Part shown: piece after piece, positions 25,622-34,830 of the stretch
How positions within the stretch are numbered: the first letter of the stretch is position 1
Layout of the letters: each line of letters starts with the position of its first letter
Origin: Tildeniella torsiva UHER 1998/13D
GTDB taxonomy: Bacteria; Cyanobacteriota; Cyanobacteriia; Phormidesmidales; Phormidesmidaceae
DNA length: 64,000 nucleotides
Reading direction: 5' to 3'
Assembly (NCBI GenBank): GCA_019358835.1
Contig: JAHHIH010000004.1
Location: forward strand, 1 to 64,000
Notes under the pieces: model-generated
What the model was told of the DNA's origin: nothing
What the model saw: the letters and a program-made list of their open reading frames with translations, nothing else
Databases searched by the model: none
Program-made: the position numbers and the translations under genes

Positions 25622-25680
25622 GTCATCCTTTGATTACCTAAATTCACCAGAACGTGATCCCTTGACTACAATGGAAAGAT

Positions 25681-25696
25681 TGGGAAAATTTTCCCA
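25681..25696. promoter_or_regulatory. 16-bp perfect palindrome upstream of der
   Basis: TGGGAAAATTTTCCCA is an uninterrupted perfect palindrome located about 75 bases before the der start, just downstream of a TTGACT hexamer (25660-25665) that could be a -35 element. A dimeric regulator site is plausible. I do not recognise it as a known cyanobacterial operator. Confidence 0.4.
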
Positions 25697-25771
25697 TTGA
25701 TGATCTGGGCGTCTAGCAATGTGTGGCTTCCAGGTCTACTGAACCATTCATCTGCCTAAAAGGCCCAAGCT

Positions 25772-27133
25772 ATGCCACTGCCTGTTGTTGCGGTTATCGG
25801 ACGCCCAAACGTGGGCAAATCTACTTTGGTGAACCGCCTGGCCGGGGCTCAAGACGCCATTGTCTACGACCAGCCGGGGGTGACGCGCGATCGCACCTAC
25901 CAGCCAGCCTTTTGGCGCGATCGCGACTACCTGGTGGTCGATACTGGCGGCCTAGTCTTCGACGACGACACAGAATTTTTGCCCTACATTCGCGAACAGG
26001 CCCAGCTCGCCCTCACCGAGGCCAGCGCCGCTGTATTTGTGGTCGATGGCAAAACCGGCCCCACCGAATCGGATCGCGAAATTGCCTCCTGGCTCAGGCA
26101 GCAGTCCGTCCCAGTGCTGCTGGCGGTTAACAAGTGCGAATCGCTCGACAACGGCCTGGTGCAGGCGGCGCAGTTTTGGGAGCTGGGGCTGGGTGAGCCC
26201 TACGCCGTCTCCGGCATCCACGGCAACGGCACAGGCGAGCTGCTTGATGCCCTGGTGGAGTTTCTGCCCGAAACCGTGGAAGAAGTCGAAGAAGAGGAAA
26301 TCAAAGTCGCCATCGTGGGGCGGCCCAACGTGGGCAAGTCAAGCCTGCTGAACGCCTTTGTGGGCGAAACTCGTGCCATTGTTAGCCCGATCTCAGGGAC
26401 GACGCGGGATGCGATCGACATGCAGGTGCAGCACGGCGACAAAATCTATCGTCTGATTGACACCGCCGGCATTCGCAAGAAAAAGAGCGTCGAGTATGGG
26501 CCAGAATTCTTTGGCATTAACCGCGCCTTTAAGGCCATTCGCCGCGCCGATGTGGTGCTGCTGGTGATCGACGCCCTCGACGGTGTGACCGAGCAAGACC
26601 AAAAGCTGGCGGGCCGCATCGAAGAAGACGGCCGCGCCTGCATCATCGTCGTCAACAAGTGGGATGCGGTAGAAAAAGACAGCCATACCATCTACGACTT
26701 TGACCACCAAATTTCTGCCCGGCTGAACTTTTTGGATTGGGCCAAGCGCATCTTCGTCAGCGCCAAGACCGGCCAGCGGGTGCCCAAAATTCTAGAGCTG
26801 GTGGATCACGCGGTGGGGCAGCACCGTCGCCGAGTCAGCACCTCAGTCGTCAACGAAGTGCTGGAGGATGCGGTGAAGTGGCACACGCCACCCACCACCC
26901 GCCAGGGGCGTCAGGGCCGCATTTACTACGGCACCCAGGTCACTGTGCGGCCACCGTCCTTTACGCTGTTTGTGAATGATCCCCATCTGCTGAAGGACAA
27001 CTACCGTCGCTATGTCGAGCGGCAGTTTCGCGAAAATCTAGGCTTTGAGGGCACGCCGATTCGCATTTTCTGGCGGGGCAAGGCGATGCGCGATCTGGAG
27101 CGCAACAACCCCAACCGGGCGACGAAAGTGTAA
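25772..27133 (+). CDS. der: Ribosome-assembly GTPase Der (EngA)
   Basis: Der is an essential GTPase with two G domains that acts in 50S ribosomal subunit maturation. The 453-residue protein shows both: P-loops [14 protein letters not shown] (residues 8-21) and [14 protein letters not shown] (about 183-196), matching switch motifs GVTRDRTY and GTTRDAID, and NKC/NKWD base-recognition motifs. A C-terminal KH-like domain ends [14 protein letters not shown]. Length is normal. It heads a plus-strand run with ecfT and pabB. The upstream palindrome at 25681 may regulate it. Confidence 0.95.
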   Translation: MPLPVVAVIGRPNVGKSTLVNRLAGAQDAIVYDQPGVTRDRTYQPAFWRDRDYLVVDTGGLVFDDDTEFLPYIREQAQLALTEASAAVFVVDGKTGPTESDREIASWLRQQSVPVLLAVNKCESLDNGLVQAAQFWELGLGEPYAVSGIHGNGTGELLDALVEFLPETVEEVEEEEIKVAIVGRPNVGKSSLLNAFVGETRAIVSPISGTTRDAIDMQVQHGDKIYRLIDTAGIRKKKSVEYGPEFFGINRAFKAIRRADVVLLVIDALDGVTEQDQKLAGRIEEDGRACIIVVNKWDAVEKDSHTIYDFDHQISARLNFLDWAKRIFVSAKTGQRVPKILELVDHAVGQHRRRVSTSVVNEVLEDAVKWHTPPTTRQGRQGRIYYGTQVTVRPPSFTLFVNDPHLLKDNYRRYVERQFRENLGFEGTPIRIFWRGKAMRDLERNNPNRATKV

Positions 27134-27162
27134 GGTGATCTTCGGCAAATCCATTGATGCAA

Positions 27163-27184
27163 CGGTGGGCGATGCCCACCCTAC
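27163..27184. repeat. Dispersed 21-bp palindromic repeat (inverted copy)
   Basis: CGGTGGGCGATGCCCACCC has 7-bp arms (GGTGGGC/GCCCACC) around GAT. Its reverse complement matches the copy at 57639-57659 over 21 bases. It sits between der and ecfT and can form a hairpin in the transcript. Confidence 0.65.
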
Positions 27185-27209
27185 GGTCAACCGTTCCCAG
27201 TCGATATAG

Positions 27210-28124
27210 ATGGATCTTCTTCGATCGCTACCCATTGGCCTTTATCTAGAGCAGCCGGTGACCTGGCTGCACCGGCTTGACCCCAGGGTCAAGATGGCCT
27301 GGTTGATGAGCATTTTGGTGACGCCGATTTTGGCGAATGCCTACTGGCGGTTTGGGCTGGTGGCACTGCTGGTGCTGCTGACGTTGGCGGCGCTAGTTCC
27401 GCTGCGGGTGTGGCGACAGCAGATGGGCTGGCTGGTGGCGCTCAGCGGCATCGTGATGTTGCTGACCTTTGTGATGCCCGATGGGCTACAGGTGTCGCAG
27501 ACGCCTCGGCTGCCCACCCCAGCCGATATGGCTACTTTAGAGAATCCGCCGGAGGTGCTACCAGAATTGCCTCAGCCCACGGCCTATCGCTATGTGGTGT
27601 TTGACTGGGGGCCGATCAATGTGACGCGGCGATCGCTCGATCTGGGCATTCGCATTGGCACCCTGCTGTTTACGCTAATCTACGGCACCAACCTGTTTTT
27701 GCTGACCACCGCCCCCGAGGAGATCACTGTGGCTCTGGAGGCGCTGATGGCCCCGCTGCGCTGGTTTCGCCTGCCGGTGACCGAGATTGCCCTGACGGTG
27801 ACGCTCTCCCTGCGGTTCATTCCCCTGGTACTGGAGGAGGTGCAGAATTTGGTGCGATCGGTGCAGACCCGCGCCATCAACTGGAAGAAGCTGGGCTTTC
27901 GCGGCTCGGCCCAGGTGTGGCTGGCGGTGATGGAGCGACTGCTGCAAAACCTGCTGCTGCGGGCTGAACAGATTGCAGCAGCTATGGAGGTGCGCGGCTT
28001 CACCAGCCCCAACGAGCACCGGGTGCGCTGGTACCAAATGGTGCTGCGGTCGTGGGACTGGTTGGCCCTAGGATTGCTGGTGGTGTTCTGGTGGGCGCGG
28101 TGGGTTTGGGGAGGCGAGATTTGA
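27210..28124 (+). CDS. ecfT: ECF transporter transmembrane protein (EcfT/CbiQ family)
   Basis: EcfT couples the ATPases and the substrate-binding S component of an energy-coupling-factor vitamin or metal importer in the inner membrane. The 304-residue product has a LDPRVKMAWLM start typical of the family, about five or six helices, and the coupling-helix signatures VQTRAIN and AMEVRGF (Ala-x-x-x-Arg-Gly). A 60-residue periplasmic-type insert follows helix 3. No ATPase or S component is adjacent, as is usual for cyanobacteria with dispersed ECF parts. The 3' end overlaps the TTG start of pabB by three bases. Confidence 0.9.
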   Translation: MDLLRSLPIGLYLEQPVTWLHRLDPRVKMAWLMSILVTPILANAYWRFGLVALLVLLTLAALVPLRVWRQQMGWLVALSGIVMLLTFVMPDGLQVSQTPRLPTPADMATLENPPEVLPELPQPTAYRYVVFDWGPINVTRRSLDLGIRIGTLLFTLIYGTNLFLLTTAPEEITVALEALMAPLRWFRLPVTEIALTVTLSLRFIPLVLEEVQNLVRSVQTRAINWKKLGFRGSAQVWLAVMERLLQNLLLRAEQIAAAMEVRGFTSPNEHRVRWYQMVLRSWDWLALGLLVVFWWARWVWGGEI

Positions 28125-29596
28125 ACTGGTGGGTGCGATCGCAGCCCCTAGGGCACCGCACCGGCAGCGACATCTTCTACGCCCTCTACAGTGACCTATT
28201 ACAGCAGCCCCCCAGTCTCACCAACCTGGTGGCTTTGCTAGAGAGCCCCTATCCCCTGCCCGCCGCTGCCCTGCCCCACGCTATTCACAGTCGCTACTCT
28301 ATCTGCGCTGGGCCACCTTGCCCTGCTGGAGTGCTTCCACAGGTGTGGACTCCAGCGGTGGGCAGCATTCTACCCATGCTGAGCGAGCGGTTAGCCGAGG
28401 GAGATCAGCTACAGCTTTTGGGTGACGAAGCCGCGATCGCCGAGCAAACGCTACCGTTTACGGGAGGCTGGCTGGGCTGGTTGGGCTACGACTTAGCCTG
28501 GGAAATTGAGCGGCTCCCCACATTAAATAGCGATTCCCTGCCCTTCCCCGTCGCACTCTGGTACAAGCCAGCCACCTTCGCCGTCCTCGACCACCAGGCC
28601 CAGCGGCTGTGGCTGTTTGCGTCATCCCCCGAGGCGCTGGATGCTATGGAGAAGCAGCTTAGTCTGCCAGCGACCAAAGTGGCTCCAACCGCCCCAGCGA
28701 CGGGCGATCCCCGCGCTGTGACCCTGGGTATGGCGGCGACAGAGTATCAGCAGTCCGTCCTGCGCGCCAAGCAGCATATCCAGGCGGGGGATGTGTTCCA
28801 GGTCAATCTTTCTCTCCGGTTCTCGACTGAGACCACAGTGCATAGCTGGGCGCTATATCGGCAGCTCCAGCGCATCAACCCGTCGCCCTTTGCCTGCTAC
28901 TGGCGCACCCCCTGGGGCGATGTAATTAGCTGTTCGCCCGAGCGGCTGGTGAAGTTGCAGGAGGGCGTCGCCCAAACTCGCCCCATTGCCGGTACCCGCC
29001 CTCGGGGATCAACCCCAGCGCAGGATGCAGAACTGGCCCAAACCCTGCTCAGCAACCCCAAAGAGCGGGCCGAGCACATCATGCTGGTGGATCTGGAGCG
29101 CAACGACCTGGGGCGGGTGTGCCAGTGGGGCACCGTGCAGGTGGATGAGCTGCTGACGGTGGAATACTACAGCCACGTGATGCATCTGGTGAGCAACGTG
29201 GTAGGGAAGATAGGGAGTGATTCCCGTTCTGGGGGGCTGCGCCAACCCACCGCCATCGACCTGATCCGCGCTGTTTTCCCTGGCGGCACCATCACCGGCT
29301 GCCCCAAGGTGCGCTGCATGGAGATTATTGAAGATCTAGAACCCGTGCGCCGCAGCCTGTTCTACGGCTCCTGCGGCTATCTCGATCGCCGGGGCTATCT
29401 CGATCTCAACATTCTGATTCGCACCCTGTTGGTTGGGCATACTGATAGCTTATTGACAACGTCTACCGTGTGGGGCCAGGTTGGGGCGGGCATTGTAGCC
29501 GACAGCGATCCGGCCAAAGAATGGCAAGAATCCCTGCAAAAAGCCAGGGCACAACTGCTGGCGCTGGGGCTGGGTGAGCTCCGCCATTCTCTGTAA
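28121..29596 (+). CDS. pabB: Chorismate-utilising enzyme, aminodeoxychorismate synthase I-like
   Basis: The 491-residue protein is of the anthranilate synthase I/PabB family, which aminates chorismate on the way to folate or tryptophan. The catalytic domain has QVNLSLRF, SCSPERL, PIAGTRPRG, DLERNDLGRVC, HLVSNV and GTITGCPKVRCMEIIEDLEP. The PIAGT motif, rather than PIKGT, is more TrpE-like, but the fold and N-terminus (LLESPYPLPAA) resemble cyanobacterial PabB. The assignment to folate is therefore provisional. I chose TTG at 28121: GGAGG lies seven bases upstream and it overlaps the ecfT stop. A longer frame from 28052 lies inside ecfT. Confidence 0.85.
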   Translation: MNWWVRSQPLGHRTGSDIFYALYSDLLQQPPSLTNLVALLESPYPLPAAALPHAIHSRYSICAGPPCPAGVLPQVWTPAVGSILPMLSERLAEGDQLQLLGDEAAIAEQTLPFTGGWLGWLGYDLAWEIERLPTLNSDSLPFPVALWYKPATFAVLDHQAQRLWLFASSPEALDAMEKQLSLPATKVAPTAPATGDPRAVTLGMAATEYQQSVLRAKQHIQAGDVFQVNLSLRFSTETTVHSWALYRQLQRINPSPFACYWRTPWGDVISCSPERLVKLQEGVAQTRPIAGTRPRGSTPAQDAELAQTLLSNPKERAEHIMLVDLERNDLGRVCQWGTVQVDELLTVEYYSHVMHLVSNVVGKIGSDSRSGGLRQPTAIDLIRAVFPGGTITGCPKVRCMEIIEDLEPVRRSLFYGSCGYLDRRGYLDLNILIRTLLVGHTDSLLTTSTVWGQVGAGIVADSDPAKEWQESLQKARAQLLALGLGELRHSL

Positions 29597-29716
29597 TTAA
29601 TTGCCGATCTGCTTGAGATTGCATGCAGACAGCACACCAGGTTCTAGAATGCATGTGGCGAATTAAACAGACGTGACCATCATCCTGTCGTAAGGAAGAG
29701 CCTCTCTCATACTTGA

Positions 29717-29989
29717 ATGAGCACAGAAACCTATCTCAATCACCCCAATTTTGGCCTGCTCTTTAGAGTGTGTATAGTAGACGACGGTCAAGAGCTGTAC
29801 GCCACGCTCTATGCCCAGCGGCTGTTTTTTCTGGTCACCAATTCCGCTGTAGAGGGGCTGGTGTTTCAACCCCTGGGCCGCAGCAATGCCCGGATGATGC
29901 TCGAAAGCCGCCTGCGGATTTTGCGGCGGGCAGGCCAGCAGGCCGACTTCGATCGCCTCCAGCACACCTACAAGCAAACCTTTCAATGA
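29717..29989 (+). CDS. pipX: NtcA co-activator PipX
   Basis: PipX binds PII (GlnB) when nitrogen is plentiful and binds and activates NtcA when 2-oxoglutarate is high. The 90-residue product matches the family along its whole length. It has an N-terminal Tudor-like domain (NHPNFGLLFRVCIVDDGQELYATLYAQRLFFLV) and C-terminal helices ending RLQHTYKQTF. It overlaps pipY by four bases (ATGA), the known conserved pipX-pipY arrangement. The Nit1 cluster with NtcA-type promoters lies about 4 kb downstream, so its product should bear directly on regulation there. Confidence 0.95.
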   Translation: MSTETYLNHPNFGLLFRVCIVDDGQELYATLYAQRLFFLVTNSAVEGLVFQPLGRSNARMMLESRLRILRRAGQQADFDRLQHTYKQTFQ

Positions 29990-30672
29990 CCGCTGCCCCC
30001 GGTGCCCTGCCTGAGCAGTTTGACCGCATTCGGCAAAGCATCCCACCCACGGTGACGCTGATTGCGGTCACCAAGTTTTTGTCGGTAGACACCATTCGCG
30101 CGGCCTACAATCGGGGAGTCCGGCACTTTGGTGAAAGTCGGGTGCAGGAGGCGATCGCCAAACAAGCCGAGCTGAGCGACCTCTCCGACATCACTTGGCA
30201 CCTAATCGGCAGTCTGCAAACCAACAAAGCCCGCAAAGCCGTTGAACACTTCGACTGGATTCACTCGGTCGATAGCCTGAAGCTGGCTCAGCGGTTAGAT
30301 GCGATCGCTCAAGAGCTAGACCGAGTGCCCCAGTGCTGCCTCCAGGTCAAAATCGTGCCCGACCCGCCCAAGGCGGGCCTTGACCTAGCCGATCTCGACG
30401 CCCTACAGCCAGAGTTGGATCAACTAGCCCATCTCAAACTGCGCGGGCTGATGGCCATTCCCCCCCAGGGCGCCAGCGATGAGACGGTGCGGGAGGTGTT
30501 TACCGGGGCAAAGACCCTGGCCGATCGCATCAACCAGAAGGGTTTTAGCCGCCTGCACATCGACCAGCTTTCCTTGGGCATGTCGGGAGATTATCAGGTT
30601 GCGATCGCCTGTGGCGCCACCATGGTGCGCCTGGGCACCATCCTATTGGGCTCGCGACCGCCATCGGCCTAA
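29986..30672 (+). CDS. pipY: PLP-binding homeostasis protein PipY (YggS family)
   Basis: PipY is a cytosolic single-domain TIM-barrel protein that carries pyridoxal phosphate without known enzymatic activity and helps PLP and amino-acid balance. The 228-residue protein shows the PLP lysine in LIAVTKFLS, HFGESRVQEA, WHLIGSLQTNKAR, HIDQLSLGMSGDY and the VRLGTILLG phosphate-site end. The ATG at 29986 overlaps the pipX stop. The frame runs on upstream through pipX in another reading frame but is not coding there. Confidence 0.95.
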   Translation: MTAAPGALPEQFDRIRQSIPPTVTLIAVTKFLSVDTIRAAYNRGVRHFGESRVQEAIAKQAELSDLSDITWHLIGSLQTNKARKAVEHFDWIHSVDSLKLAQRLDAIAQELDRVPQCCLQVKIVPDPPKAGLDLADLDALQPELDQLAHLKLRGLMAIPPQGASDETVREVFTGAKTLADRINQKGFSRLHIDQLSLGMSGDYQVAIACGATMVRLGTILLGSRPPSA

Positions 30673-31205
30673 CTCAGCTAGGGCAGGATAGGGCCATTTT
30701 CTGCCGCAGTTTCTAACTCGAATCGGTGACAGAGACAGCGGCGGGGTAACGGGTTGGGGCGATCGCTAACCGCTTTAGATTTCCGTTATTCTCCCAAACA
30801 GAAATTTACGGTTTGACCCAAACCCAAACCTTATTCAGAAAAAACTTTAACTAATTGTGAATCGGCCCTTCCTTTTTTTGATTTCGTGTATACTGTGGAC
30901 TCAATATTCTGCGTACAGGATATTAACCCAAACCCTAAGCCTGCCCTAGCTCAGAGAGAAAAGTCACCCTACGGTGTCGTTCTATCGCTGGGTTCTTAGA
31001 CTAGGTTTAGGCGGTCAGTTACCCTCCTAGAGGGGCTGATTACCCCATAACCCCAGGCTAACCCCCACTAATTTTCTCAACAGCCGTTGCAAATGGAAAT
31101 TTGGCGCTATCATGGCCCTCGGATAACCGGAGCATGATAGTCCCCCATTGGTCAATGGCCACGGGGTTGGTCTACCAGAGTGATAGTCATCGTGGAGTGT
31201 AAGTT
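30673..31205 (+). promoter_or_regulatory. 533-base leader and promoter region of sepF
   Basis: No gene is seen here. A TATACT at 30889-30894, preceded by TG, is a reasonable -10 element for sepF transcription, with no strong -35. That would leave a 5' leader of about 300 bases containing several short inverted repeats (e.g. GCTATCATGG...CATGATAG near 31110-31145). Such a long leader may carry regulatory RNA structure. I recognise no known riboswitch. Confidence 0.4.
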
Positions 31206-31808
31206 GTGAGCAACATGTTTTCTAAACTGCGGGACTTCGTTGGCCTTAACGACCCAGCAGACTACGACTACGAATACGAAGAAATGGATGGAGAGGAGTA
31301 CCAGAACCTCTACCAAGAAGAGAACACCCAGCCGATTGTGCAGCAGCCCCAGCCCGAAGAAATTCGCCGGAGCCGCCCCCGTCGCGAACGAATGATGCCC
31401 ACTGATGCAGGAATGACCCCGATGGCCAGCAACGTAATTGGTATGCCCGGTGCCATGAACGGCACCTCCGAAGTGGTGGTGATGGAACCCCGCTCCTTTG
31501 AGGAAATGCCCCAGGCCATTCAGGCTCTACGGGAGCGCAAGTCGGTCGTTCTGAACCTGACCATTATGGATCCTGACCAGGCTCAGCGCGCTGTTGACTT
31601 TGTGGCGGGTGGCACTTACGCCATCGACGGGCACCAAGAGCGCATCGGCGAAAGCATCTTCCTGTTTACGCCCAACTGCGTACAGGTGAGCACCCCCACC
31701 GAGTACGAAGAAGAAGTCTTCATGGGTCAGCCCCAGGGTATGCCCCTGCCTGGCCAAATGCCCCCCGCTCCCGCCTGGGGTGCCGAGTCCATGGCTCGCA
31801 TGGCCTAG
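31206..31808 (+). CDS. sepF: Cell division protein SepF (Cdv2)
   Basis: SepF (Cdv2 in cyanobacteria) is a cytosolic, membrane-associated protein that tethers FtsZ filaments. The 200-residue protein has an N-terminal amphipathic helix ([11 protein letters not shown]), an acidic Tyr-rich stretch, a Pro/Arg linker, then the SepF core from about residue 80 ([46 protein letters not shown]) and a Pro/Met-rich tail. GTG at 31206 is the likely start, with GGAG upstream. An ATG nine bases later is possible. The order pipX-pipY-sepF-proC is a conserved cyanobacterial neighbourhood. Confidence 0.95.
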   Translation: MSNMFSKLRDFVGLNDPADYDYEYEEMDGEEYQNLYQEENTQPIVQQPQPEEIRRSRPRRERMMPTDAGMTPMASNVIGMPGAMNGTSEVVVMEPRSFEEMPQAIQALRERKSVVLNLTIMDPDQAQRAVDFVAGGTYAIDGHQERIGESIFLFTPNCVQVSTPTEYEEEVFMGQPQGMPLPGQMPPAPAWGAESMARMA

Positions 31809-31927
31809 CGTTATCCACGTTTAAGTAACATATGACTATCACTGCCCCCGGTCTAGTGCCGGGGGCTACCTTAGGTTATTGTCTTCACTAGCGATCGCAA
31901 ACGATCGAGTCGTCGGTGAGGATGGTT

Positions 31928-32743
31928 ATGCCTGAGGCAACATTTGGGGTTATCGGCGGCGGGATGATGGGAGAAGCTCTCATCACCCGCCTTCTTGATC
32001 AAGGGGTTTTTGCGCCGGGGGCGATGATCGTGAGCGACCCCCAGGCCACGCGGCGAGAGGTTTTGCACCATACCTACGGTGTGCAGACCACAAGCGAGAA
32101 CCAGGCGGTTGTCGATGCAGCTGAAACCGTATTGCTGGCGATTAAGCCCCAGATGCTGGGGGCCGTAGCGGAAAATCTCAGGTTCCCAGAGCGAGAAAAG
32201 CCGCCGCTGCTGCTGTCGATTTTGGCTGGGGTGCCCCTGGCTCGGCTAGAAAAAGAATTCTTGGGCTGGGCGGTGGTGCGAGCTATGCCCAATACACCCG
32301 CTACGGTAGGAGCCGGGGTAACGGCCTTAGCCGCCGGGGAGACCGTGAGCGCTACCCATCGAGAACAGGCCCGCGCTATCTTCGCCAGCGTCGGTACCGT
32401 AGTCGAGGTGCCCGAGTCGCAGATGGATGCGGTAACGGCGCTATCGGGGTCTGGGCCAGGCTACATTGCTCTAGTGGTCGAAGCTTTGGCCGACGGCGGT
32501 GTGGCGGTGGGACTGCCTCGGGCGATCGCCCTGGAGCTGGCGATCGCCACCGTACGCGGCACTGGCGAGCTGCTGCACCAGGGCGACCTCCACCCCGCCG
32601 TGCTCAAAGACCGCGTCACCAGCCCCGGCGGCACCACTATTGCAGGCATTGCGGCCCTAGAGGCGGGTGGACTGCGATCGGCTCTGATCGAAGCGGTGCG
32701 ATCGGCCTACCTGCGGTCTAAGGAACTGGGCAGTCCTGATTAA
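31928..32743 (+). CDS. proC: Pyrroline-5-carboxylate reductase
   Basis: ProC makes proline from pyrroline-5-carboxylate with NAD(P)H in the cytosol. The 271-residue protein has the Rossmann motif GVIGGGMMGEALI at the N-terminus, AIKPQML and AMPNTPATVGAGVTAL in the middle, and the C-terminal ALSGSGPGYIALVVEALADGGVAVGLPR and DRVTSPGGTTIAGI signatures. I prefer the ATG at 31928, six bases after a GTGAGG. ATG at 31922 and GTG at 31916 are in frame. Length is normal. Confidence 0.95.
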   Translation: MPEATFGVIGGGMMGEALITRLLDQGVFAPGAMIVSDPQATRREVLHHTYGVQTTSENQAVVDAAETVLLAIKPQMLGAVAENLRFPEREKPPLLLSILAGVPLARLEKEFLGWAVVRAMPNTPATVGAGVTALAAGETVSATHREQARAIFASVGTVVEVPESQMDAVTALSGSGPGYIALVVEALADGGVAVGLPRAIALELAIATVRGTGELLHQGDLHPAVLKDRVTSPGGTTIAGIAALEAGGLRSALIEAVRSAYLRSKELGSPD

Positions 32744-32807
32744 AATTAGGCTTAAGGACATTCACTGGGCTCAAGCCGATCTAGTACGCTCTAGCCTCCT
32801 ATACCCT

Positions 32808-33098
32808 ATGCTGCTCGACACCCTACGTGCCCAACGGGACGACATCCTAGCCTTGAGCCATCAGTATGGGGCACGGCGGATTCGAGTTTTTGGATCTGTT
32901 GCTCGGGGTGAAGAGCAGGCCGATAGCGATATAGATTTTTTGGTTGATTTTCCCCCTGGCTATGATTTGTTTGCTCAGCGGTTGCCCCTGGGCGATCGCC
33001 TCTCTCAGCTCCTGGGTTGCCCCGTTGAGCTGGTGCCTGAGCACGAACTCAATCGCCACATCCGTGATGCCGTCCTGTTAGAAGCCATTGACCTATGA
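32808..33098 (+). CDS. mntA: MntA-type nucleotidyltransferase antitoxin
   Basis: The 96-residue protein is a minimal nucleotidyltransferase of the MNT antitoxin type. It has FGSVARGE and, ten residues on, DSDIDFLVDF with the two catalytic aspartates and a third near FLVDF. In intact MntA-HepT systems the antitoxin AMPylates and silences the HEPN ribonuclease. The reading frame is complete, and its stop overlaps by ATGA the start of a HepT gene that is internally deleted here. The antitoxin is thus probably an orphan. Confidence 0.85.
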   Translation: MLLDTLRAQRDDILALSHQYGARRIRVFGSVARGEEQADSDIDFLVDFPPGYDLFAQRLPLGDRLSQLLGCPVELVPEHELNRHIRDAVLLEAIDL

Positions 33099-33272
33099 GG
33101 AAGTCTTGGCGACCCTAGGCGCGAAATTAGGGGATTTCGCAATATCTTGGTTCACAACTATCTCGGTGATATAGACGCCTTAACTGTCTCGGCAGTCATA
33201 GAGCAACATCTGCCGGCCTTAGAATTGAGTGTTAGATCGATGCTAGAACAAGGGCCATTTTCATCGGCCTAA
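33095..33272 (+). pseudogene. hepT: HepT (HEPN ribonuclease toxin) with internal deletion
   Basis: The ATG at 33095 begins a typical HepT N-terminus (Met-Arg-Lys-Ser-Trp-Arg-Pro) but meets TAG at 33116. In another frame, from about 33120, the C-terminal HEPN segment resumes: REIRGFRNILVHNYLGDID followed by VIEQHLPALE and a stop at 33270-33272. The catalytic R-x4-H (RNILVH) is kept. The central 50 or so residues of the fold are missing, so a deletion near 33112-33120 has fused the two ends and shifted the frame. The product should be inactive. Confidence 0.7.
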
Positions 33273-33280
33273 GTTTGGTG

Positions 33281-34561
33281 CTACGACCCGATCGCTACCT
33301 CATTCACGCTCTTAGGTATCCGGAGCGGACCGCCCCCAACTCGGGTAGCAACTTGCTCTGCTAAATACTCGGCGTCGCGGGCGATACCTGAGAATCGGGC
33401 AGAACCCCAGGTGTAGAGCCAGGGCAGGCCCAGGAAATATAGCCCTGGCACAGCGGTAACGCCTCGACGGTGGCCGGGATAGCCTTGACCGTCAAACACG
33501 GGTAGCTCGATCCAGCGAAAGTCGAGACCGTAGCCAATGCACCAAATCACTGAGGTGATATTGGCCTCTCGATAGTCGATGCCAGTATCCACGATCTCCG
33601 GTTCCCACACGGGCCGATAGGGTGGATCTATAGGTGCGTCAATGCCGTTCTTCTCGATGTAGGCGTCGATGGTGCGCTTGATGCTTTCGGCAACGGCATC
33701 GGCTTGGTCGAGGTTTTCCTTGAGGTCGTCGCTAAAGGTGAGCTGCGTGCCCTGAATATCCATGAGTCGCCCGTGCAGCCCCATACCCTGAAGGGCAAAG
33801 TGGCGGAGGTCAATTTCGCGCCCGCCGCCGCGCCCGGTGACGTAGTGGTTGGTCTTATATCGCACGGTCTCTTTTTGCGGGTGGTCATCGATCGCCAGGT
33901 CGTAGTAGCCCATTTGGTCGAGCCATTCCACTACATCTTTGCCTCGGTAGCGGCGGGGCGATCGCGGCGCCCCCCCCACACACAGATGCACCTTGCGGCC
34001 CGCCAGATGTAGGTCTTCAGCAATCTGGCAGCCCGACTGGCCGGTGCCGACTACCAAAATAGCCCCCTCCGGCAATGACTCAGGATTACGATATTCTGCC
34101 GAGTGCAGCTGCATAATATCGGGAGCCAACCGCTCTGCCAAGCGAGGAATTTTGGGTGTGTGGTAGCCGCCTGTGGCCACCACCACCTGGTCAGCGGTAA
34201 AGATACCTTGGTTGGTTACCACTTCAAAGCCGCTGCCCTCGGGCTGGCTCACCCGTTCTACCTTGACCCCCGTTTTGAGCGGCAGGTCGAAGTGGTTGGC
34301 GTAGCGCTCGATGTATTCCACAATGGCGTCGCGGCCCATAAAGCCCTCGGGGTCATCGCCGGGGTAAGGGAAGCCGGGCAGCTGGCACTGCCAGTTGGGG
34401 GTGACCAAACAGAACGAATCCCACCGTTTGGTGCGCCAGGAGTGGGCCACCTGGTGCTGTTCAAAAATGATGTGGTCAATGCCCAGGCGACTGAGGCAGT
34501 AGCTCATCGACAGCCCTGCCTGGCCGCCGCCGATCACAATTACGCCGTAGTGCATCGTCAT
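33281..34561 (-). CDS. MSMEG_0569 family flavin-dependent oxidoreductase (Nit1 cluster)
   Basis: This 426-residue FAD/NADPH monooxygenase-like enzyme belongs to the Nit1 nitrogen-starvation cluster (NitH in Pseudomonas Nit1C). It has the FAD loop VIVIGGGQAGLSMSYCL at the N-terminus, WDSFCLVTPNW, a VATGGYHTPKIP segment, the NADPH loop VVGTGQSGCQIAEDL (about residues 167-182), and a C-terminal IWCIGYGLDFRWIELP. The natural substrate is unknown. The ATG at 34561 has AGGA eight bases upstream. It is divergent from the other cluster genes, with an NtcA-type promoter at 34607-34648. Confidence 0.9.
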   Translation of the reverse strand: MTMHYGVIVIGGGQAGLSMSYCLSRLGIDHIIFEQHQVAHSWRTKRWDSFCLVTPNWQCQLPGFPYPGDDPEGFMGRDAIVEYIERYANHFDLPLKTGVKVERVSQPEGSGFEVVTNQGIFTADQVVVATGGYHTPKIPRLAERLAPDIMQLHSAEYRNPESLPEGAILVVGTGQSGCQIAEDLHLAGRKVHLCVGGAPRSPRRYRGKDVVEWLDQMGYYDLAIDDHPQKETVRYKTNHYVTGRGGGREIDLRHFALQGMGLHGRLMDIQGTQLTFSDDLKENLDQADAVAESIKRTIDAYIEKNGIDAPIDPPYRPVWEPEIVDTGIDYREANITSVIWCIGYGLDFRWIELPVFDGQGYPGHRRGVTAVPGLYFLGLPWLYTWGSARFSGIARDAEYLAEQVATRVGGGPLRIPKSVNEVAIGS

Positions 34562-34606
34562 ACCGTATGTCCTGCAAATGTTGTGAGATGGGTTGTTCTT
34601 TTTCGT

Positions 34607-34648
34607 ACCCTAGGTTGTTGCTAAAGGGATGCTTGTAACCCCGGCTAC
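34607..34648 (-). promoter_or_regulatory. NtcA-activated promoter of the flavin oxidoreductase
   Basis: Read on the minus strand, GTA-GCCGGGGT-TAC (34648-34635) is followed by exactly 22 bases and then TAGGGT (34612-34607), matching the class II NtcA pattern GTA-N8-TAC, N22-23, TAN3T. The predicted transcript starts about 40 bases before the ATG at 34561. Confidence 0.6.
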
Positions 34649-34830
34649 CGAAAGTCTTGATCTAGCGCTAGTGGCAGGGAGGGTGAATGCGATCGCCCTG
34701 CCCTGCCCTCGTCAGGCGTGAATTTGACTGGCCTACCTATCGAAAGTGATAGGGGTATCGCCAACCCCCAACCCCCAAACTAGCCATTTGCACCCGCGCC
34801 CCTGTTGATTAGGTCAGACCACCAAAGTTT

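Noticed and set aside
28052..28120. 5' extension of pabB into ecfT
   Set aside because: The extension lies wholly inside ecfT; a TTG at 28121 with GGAGG upstream is a better start.
29770..29985. 5' extension of pipY through pipX
   Set aside because: Out-of-frame reading of pipX; the ATGA overlap at 29986 is the known arrangement.
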